Origin: DASVXQ01 sp046727955
Lineage (GTDB): Bacteria > Actinomycetota > CALGFH01
Length of the DNA: 16,872 nt
Reading direction: 5' to 3'
Assembly (NCBI GenBank): GCA_046727955.1
Contig: JBKPDO010000099.1
Location: 1 to 16,872 of the forward strand
Positions 13,935 to 16,872 of the stretch are shown here, piece by piece. The notes under the pieces are model-generated. The model did no database searches, had not been told where the DNA came from, and saw only the letters and a list, made by a program, of their open reading frames with translations. Both the position numbers and the translations under genes were made by a program. The stretch's first letter is position 1; each line of letters opens with the position of its first letter.

Positions 13935-14365
13935 TGACCCGCATTGTCTTGGACCCCAGCGTGTTTGTCTCGGCGCTGATCGAAGCCCAGGGGAACCAGC
14001 CGCGAAGCTCCTCGATCTGCTGCTGGAACAGGGATTCGAGTTGGTTGTCTCGCCCCGGTTGCTTGCCGAGCTGACCGGGGTGCTCCTGCGCGACCGGTTC
14101 CGTCGGTACGTCACCGCTGCTGAGGTTCGCGAGCTTGTCGCCGATCTGGCCGCGGTGGCCCCGTGCTGTGAGATCCACCCGATCTGGCCGCGGTCACGCG
14201 AGATCTCAAGGACCAAGGACGACTACCTCGTCGCATTGGCCGTGGTGGCAGGCGGATGCGCTGATCTCGGGGGATCGCGATCTGACCGACCTGCAGGACC
14301 CACCGGTCCCGGTCTTGACGCCTCGGACGTTTCTGGTTCGCCTCGACGAGTCGAAAGGACGCTGA
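13934..14365 (+). pseudogene. PIN-domain toxin-like gene with two compensating frameshifts
   Basis: The reading starts at GTG 13934: VTRIVLDPSVFVSALI, with the PIN first acidic residue in VLDPSV. At about 13982-13990 it moves frame: PAAKLLDLLLEQGFELVVSP, RLLAELTGVLLRDRFRRYVT (with the central Glu of RLLAEL), then SRTKDDYLVALAVVAG (Asp pair). At about 14249-14255 it returns to the first frame: ADALISGDRDLTDLQDPPVP and VLTPRTFLVRLDE, ending TGA 14363-14365. The three blocks together make one complete ~143-aa PIN nuclease of the VapC-like 'putative toxin, PIN family' type, with all acidic motifs present. As written it cannot be translated in one frame. Two shifts of opposite sense argue for real decay (or repeated sequencing errors). 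It lies on the opposite strand to both neighbouring gene runs. Confidence 0.8.
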
Positions 14366-14371
14366 CCCGCG

Positions 14372-14385
14372 GGGGCGATTGCCCC
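14372..14385 (+). terminator. Short GC hairpin between converging genes
   Basis: GGGGC (14372-14376) and GCCCC (14381-14385) flank a GATT loop, 6 nt after the PIN stop and about 40 nt beyond the end of the converging gene at 14425. The 5-bp stem is followed by ACATATCGTT. It could serve either direction but is weak. Confidence 0.35.
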
Positions 14386-14424
14386 ACATATCGTTAGGTC
14401 GGGGGCGGGCGCAGACGTCGAGGA

Positions 14425-14976
14425 CTATCCGCGATGGAGGAGGTTGGACCAGTCGGGCAGGAGCTCCTCGACCCCGTCTGGAGGATTGACCCCCGCGCTG
14501 TTGAGGGCGTCCATGACTTGGCCCGCGGCCTCGACCGGGAAGTCCGGGGCCTCCACCATGACCGTGTCCTCTGGGGGCTGGTCGCGGTACTGGTACAGGC
14601 CCAGCAGCACGCCTGCCGCGACCTCTTGCGCCGCAGCGGGCAGCCCGAGCCCGGCCAGCCGTCCGATGTCGTCCAGGTAGGGCTGCAGTGCCTCCTCCAG
14701 CAGCTCTGAGGCTGCCTCGACCGGGTGGACATAGCCACGGCCGCGCTGGTAGCCGGCGTGGAGGTTGAGCTGTTCCAGCTCCAGCGACCCAAGCGACCAG
14801 CTCACATCGTCGGCGACGGCGTGCCGGTCGGCACCGGCCAGGCGGCGATTGGCCAGCCGCTCGGCGTCGCCGGCCAGTTCGGGATGCTCGGCCAGCAGAT
14901 CGCCCAGCAGCGCGGCCCGCTCAGCCTGGCTGAGCGCGGCCAGCGCCGAGGTGTCTGCCGGCCGTCGGGGGGTCAT
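14425..14976 (-). CDS. Hypothetical 183-aa helical protein coupled to the calcium-binding gene
   Basis: ATG 14976 overlaps the stop of the upstream calcium-binding gene (ATGA, 14973-14976), so the two are translationally coupled. The protein is acidic and largely helical: SALAALSQAERAALLGDLLA, EHPELAGDAERLANRRL, then DDVSWSLGSLELEQLNLHAG, SELLEEALQPYLDDIGRLAG, AAAQEVAAGVLLGLYQYRDQ and an acidic tail PDGVEELLPDWSNLLHRG. It has no signal peptide or membrane segment and no motif I recognise. The overlap suggests it acts with the calcium-binding partner, perhaps as an effector or structural partner; that is inference. The frame is intact. Confidence 0.75.
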   Translation of the reverse strand: MTPRRPADTSALAALSQAERAALLGDLLAEHPELAGDAERLANRRLAGADRHAVADDVSWSLGSLELEQLNLHAGYQRGRGYVHPVEAASELLEEALQPYLDDIGRLAGLGLPAAAQEVAAGVLLGLYQYRDQPPEDTVMVEAPDFPVEAAGQVMDALNSAGVNPPDGVEELLPDWSNLLHRG

Positions 14977-15311
14977 GGGGTCGCCTTGGGCCAGGGGTCC
15001 ACACCGGCCCAGTGCCGATAGGCGGCCAGGACCCGCGAGACCTCGGTTCCCTCCGGCACGGCCACGTCCAGCAGAGAGACCTGATTGTCGGCGCCGTCCC
15101 GCCGGCAGTGGGCAACCAGCCCCCGCAGCGGCCCGTCCGGGCAGTCGACGCCGACCAAGGTGACGGGCACGCCCATCACGGTCGCCTCCACCGGCTGCTC
15201 CAGTGCGTCGTCCAGGTAGGTGAGGAAGCCGCTGAGTTCCTCGTCCTCGTTGTAGCAGTCGACGGTGATCTCCTCGATCAGCGCATCAAGCTCGCGCTTG
15301 CCACCGGTCAC
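14973..15311 (-). CDS. CcbP-type calcium-binding protein
   Basis: 112 residues from GTG 15311, with AGGAGG placed 7 nt upstream: the best ribosome-binding site in the window. Near the N-terminus is LIEEITVDCYNEDEELSGFL, an acidic cluster (D18, N21, E22, D23, E24, E25) matching the family of the cyanobacterial calcium-binding protein CcbP, where such residues chelate Ca2+. The remainder follows the same order of strands: PVEATVMGVPVTLVGVDC, GLVAHCRRDGADNQVSLLDV and AVPEGTEVSRVLAAYRHWAG. Length agrees with the family (~100-120 aa). The assignment rests on remembered family features, not a search. It overlaps the next gene by 4 nt and forms a two-gene unit with it. Confidence 0.75.
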   Translation of the reverse strand: MTGGKRELDALIEEITVDCYNEDEELSGFLTYLDDALEQPVEATVMGVPVTLVGVDCPDGPLRGLVAHCRRDGADNQVSLLDVAVPEGTEVSRVLAAYRHWAGVDPWPKATP

Positions 15312-15431
15312 CGCATCCCTCCTCGGGCTCGCTCGGCAACAAATGCGCAGTCTGGCATATCTCGGGGACCAGGATCGTTGCGTGTTCGACCGGGGAGCAG
15401 CGCGCGACTGGGAACGTTGGCTTCGCCGGCA

Positions 15432-16136
15432 TCAGCAACCACCCCGGACGTGCTCCAGCCCTGACAGATGCCCAGTCCGGGTAAGCGCTGGGCGCGCCGC
15501 GTGGATCGGATCGCCTGTTGCGAGGTCTGTCGTGTAGCCCGACGACTTGATCGTTCGGGGCGGTTGCTGTTCTCGCATAATCACGAATTCGGGCAAGGTG
15601 GGGGCGTGGGGCAGGTAGCCGTCGGTGACGGCGGCGTTGAGGATCAGCCCGAGCAGTGCCCGGTACGTGCGGATGCTGCTGGAGGAGAGCCCGTCGGCGG
15701 CCAGGGTGTGCGTCCAACGGCTGATTTGGTCGGCGTCGACTTGGTTGAGAGGAAGGTCGCCGAAGACGGGTAGGATGCGCGCGTTGACCTTGGCCTTGAC
15801 GGTGCGGGCAGAGCGAGGGTGGGTGGAGTTCCAGGCTGGCCACCACACCTGGGTGGCGTAGGCGCCGAACAGCATGGTGGCGCGGTCGGGCTGGGGCTCC
15901 TGTCTGGCGGGTGGTGGCTCGCCGCGTTCGATGGCGTGCTTGGCGGCGACTGCCTCGGGTTTGGTGGGGTAGATGCCGGCGGAGCGTTCATGCGATCCGT
16001 CTTGGTAGCGGACTTGCCAGCGGATGCGCCGGTGGCGGGGTGAGGATGGGATCTTGACGATCCAGCCATCGGCACGTCCTTCTTCGTGTCCTGGCGGGAC
16101 CCGTGGTGTGGCTGGGGGCTGCTGGGGCGGTAGCAT
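15432..16136 (-). pseudogene. Truncated tyrosine integrase: arm- and core-binding domains only
   Basis: From ATG 16136 the frame runs 234 codons. Residues about 24-62 (GWIVKIPSSPRHRRIRWQVR, YQDGSHERSAGIYPTKPEA) form an AP2-like arm-type DNA-binding domain. Residues about 88-182 (FGAYATQVWWPAWNSTHPRS, RTVKAKVNARILPVFGDLPL, QISRWTHTLAADGLSSSSIR, YRALLGLILNAAVTDGYLP) form the SAM-like core-binding domain of phage/ICE integrases. Similarity stops after EFVIMREQQPPR (about residue 192, near 15563); the remaining 42 codons are unrelated, and the catalytic domain with the R...HxxR...Y residues is missing. Intact relatives are roughly 380-420 aa. The gene is therefore inactive. Its start lies about 130 nt from a broken tRNA gene, the usual position of an integrase beside its att site. 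Confidence 0.85.
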
Positions 16137-16265
16137 CTGTGGCGCGTCGCAGTTGTGAAGAACCGGCTTCCTGATGAGTTCTTGATGAGTCAGGTGAAGG
16201 CGAAGGTAACTTCCATCAGGAGTGAGGCAAAAACATAGGGTCTGAACTGGGATAACGATTCACTC
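16137..16265. promoter_or_regulatory. Integrase-tRNA gap with short direct and inverted repeats (att-like region)
   Basis: TGATGAGT occurs at 16172-16179 and 16183-16190 (11-nt period), and CCTGATG (16170-16176) is repeated inverted as CATCAGG (16214-16220). The stretch is lower in GC than its surroundings and lies between an integrase start and a tRNA fragment. Arm-type integrase binding sites often look like this, but the assignment is inference. Confidence 0.35.
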
Positions 16266-16300
16266 GGGCGTGTAGCTCAGGTGGTCAGAGCGCGTCACTG
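16266..16300 (+). pseudogene. 5' half of a tRNA gene (Ile-like), broken in the anticodon loop
   Basis: GGGCGTG (acceptor 5' strand, 16266-16272), TA (8-9), GCTC/GAGC D-stem (16275-16278, 16288-16291) around the loop AGGTGGTCA with the conserved GG, G26, then CGTCA (16293-16297) as the 5' anticodon stem and C32-T33-G34 (16298-16300). After this the sequence does not continue as a tRNA: no matching TGACG, T-arm or GGGCGTG complement follows. The sequence resembles tRNA-Ile(GAT) genes. The break inside the anticodon loop is where tyrosine integrases commonly recombine in tRNA genes; a deletion or IS insertion is also possible. Confidence 0.7.
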
Positions 16301-16872
16301 CTGCATTCAACCGCTTGTTGGCCCTTCCTGGTACCACCGTGTGCGAGGTCTCGTTCGAGCCGGCGCGGATCACCGTCACCGTCGCGTTGCGCCGTCGCCG
16401 GCTCGTGTGCGCGGACTGCCAGTACTCGAGCAGGGCGCGCTACGACACCCGCACCGTGGACTCCTCGTGGCGGCACCTGGACCTTGGCCGCTGCAGGCTG
16501 GTCATCCGGGCCAGGCTGCGCCGTGTGGACTGTCCCACCCACGGGGTGCGCACCGAGCAGGTGCCGTTCGCCCGGCCCGAGTCGGGCTTCACCCGCGACG
16601 TCGAGGACCTGGTGGCGTGGCTGGCCACCAGGATGGACAAGACCGCGGTCCGGCGGCTGACCCGGATCGCCTGGCAGACGGTCGGGGCGATCTGCGCTCG
16701 GGTGGTCGCCGACGGGCTGGACCCCGACCGTCTCGACGAGCTGTTCGAGATCGGCGTCGACGAGGTCGCCTGGCGCAAGGGCCACCGCTACCTGACGCCG
16801 GTCACCGACCATCGCAGCGGCAAGGTCATCTGGGGCGCCGAGGGCAAGGAGACCGCCGCCTTGGACCGGTTC
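16276..16872 (+). CDS. ISL3-family transposase, partial (3' end beyond window; start unclear)
   Basis: The frame opens after TAG 16273-16275 and continues to the window edge. Recognisable sequence begins at AAFNRLLALPGTTVCEVSF. Next are the zf-ISL3 zinc-finger Cys/His residues (LVCADCQ, CRLVIRARLRRVDCPTHGVR), a helix-turn-helix region (KTAVRRLTRIAWQTVGAICA), and the start of the DDE catalytic domain (FEIGVDEVAWRKGHRYLTPV, then TDHRSGK). There is no in-frame ATG or GTG with a ribosome-binding site before the conserved sequence, which fuses directly to the tRNA fragment, so the first few codons and the left inverted repeat appear lost. TTG 16315 or 16318 would be the only early starts. Probably an inactive copy unless initiated from such a codon. 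Confidence 0.85.

Larger units (their letters stand above)
16266..16872 (+). mobile_element. Left-truncated ISL3-type insertion sequence at a tRNA fragment
   Basis: The transposase reading frame begins within a few codons of the tRNA fragment, and no ISL3-like terminal inverted repeat or upstream non-coding IS end can be seen between them. The left IS end is therefore missing; the right end is beyond the window. Recombination between the integrated element and its surroundings would explain the loss of both the 3' half of the tRNA and the IS end. Confidence 0.55.

Noticed and set aside
15312..15431. Search for the integrase catalytic domain in other frames
   Set aside because: The R-H-R-Y motifs were not found between 15312 and 15563, so truncation is preferred over a frameshift.
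16340..16362. GAGGTCTCGTTCGAGCC resembling a tRNA T-arm downstream of the tRNA 5' half
   Set aside because: It encodes the conserved EVSFEPA of the transposase, has no matching acceptor strand after it, and spacing to the D-arm is wrong for a tRNA.

Overview
The window is GC-rich DNA that looks actinobacterial: G/C at third codon positions, frequent GTG starts, and several -10-like hexamers placed only 6-10 nt before a start codon, as in leaderless genes. The families point the same way (secreted Asp-box/DUF11 protein, VOC protein, CcbP-type calcium-binding protein, ISL3 transposase). Genus cannot be told from the sequence alone.

Layout. (1) 1-1600, plus strand: the C-terminal end of a VOC/glyoxalase-fold protein, about 700 nt without a convincing intact gene, then a small Ser/Thr/Pro/Gly-rich lipoprotein. 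(2) 1876-5895, plus strand: a 1339-aa secreted protein with seven Asp-box (BNR-like) motifs followed by four DUF11 domains, closed by a perfect GC-rich hairpin at 5925-5957. Directly behind it lies a decapitated fragment of an NmrA-like NAD(P)-binding oxidoreductase. (3) 6321-13743, minus strand: a run of co-directional genes. In transcription order these are a KOW/SH3-like small protein, a small Cys-rich protein, a ~498-aa unknown protein broken by a single frameshift, a broken TPR-like protein with an internal deletion, an HTH protein, an SNF2-type DEAH helicase, and a 669-aa protein with a coiled coil, a four-Cys zinc-ribbon-like motif and a Pro-rich linker. The last two overlap by four bases (GTGA). 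(4) 13868-14365, plus strand: an antitoxin-like tail overlapping a PIN-domain toxin-like gene that carries two mutually cancelling frameshifts. (5) 14425-15311, minus strand: a CcbP-type calcium-binding protein coupled by ATGA overlap to an unknown 183-aa protein. (6) 15432-16872: a truncated tyrosine integrase (no catalytic domain), a non-coding stretch with short repeats, the 5' half of a tRNA (Ile-like) that stops inside the anticodon loop, and an ISL3 transposase running off the window.

Together, regions 3-6 look like an old integrated or accessory segment in decay. The mobile parts and several cargo genes are broken, while the helicase, its overlapping zinc-ribbon/coiled-coil partner and the HTH gene remain open. 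That three-gene core is the best candidate here for an undescribed DNA- or RNA-acting system, possibly defensive. This is inference: none of the partners matches a defence system I can name, and no nuclease, methylase or protease is seen beside the helicase.
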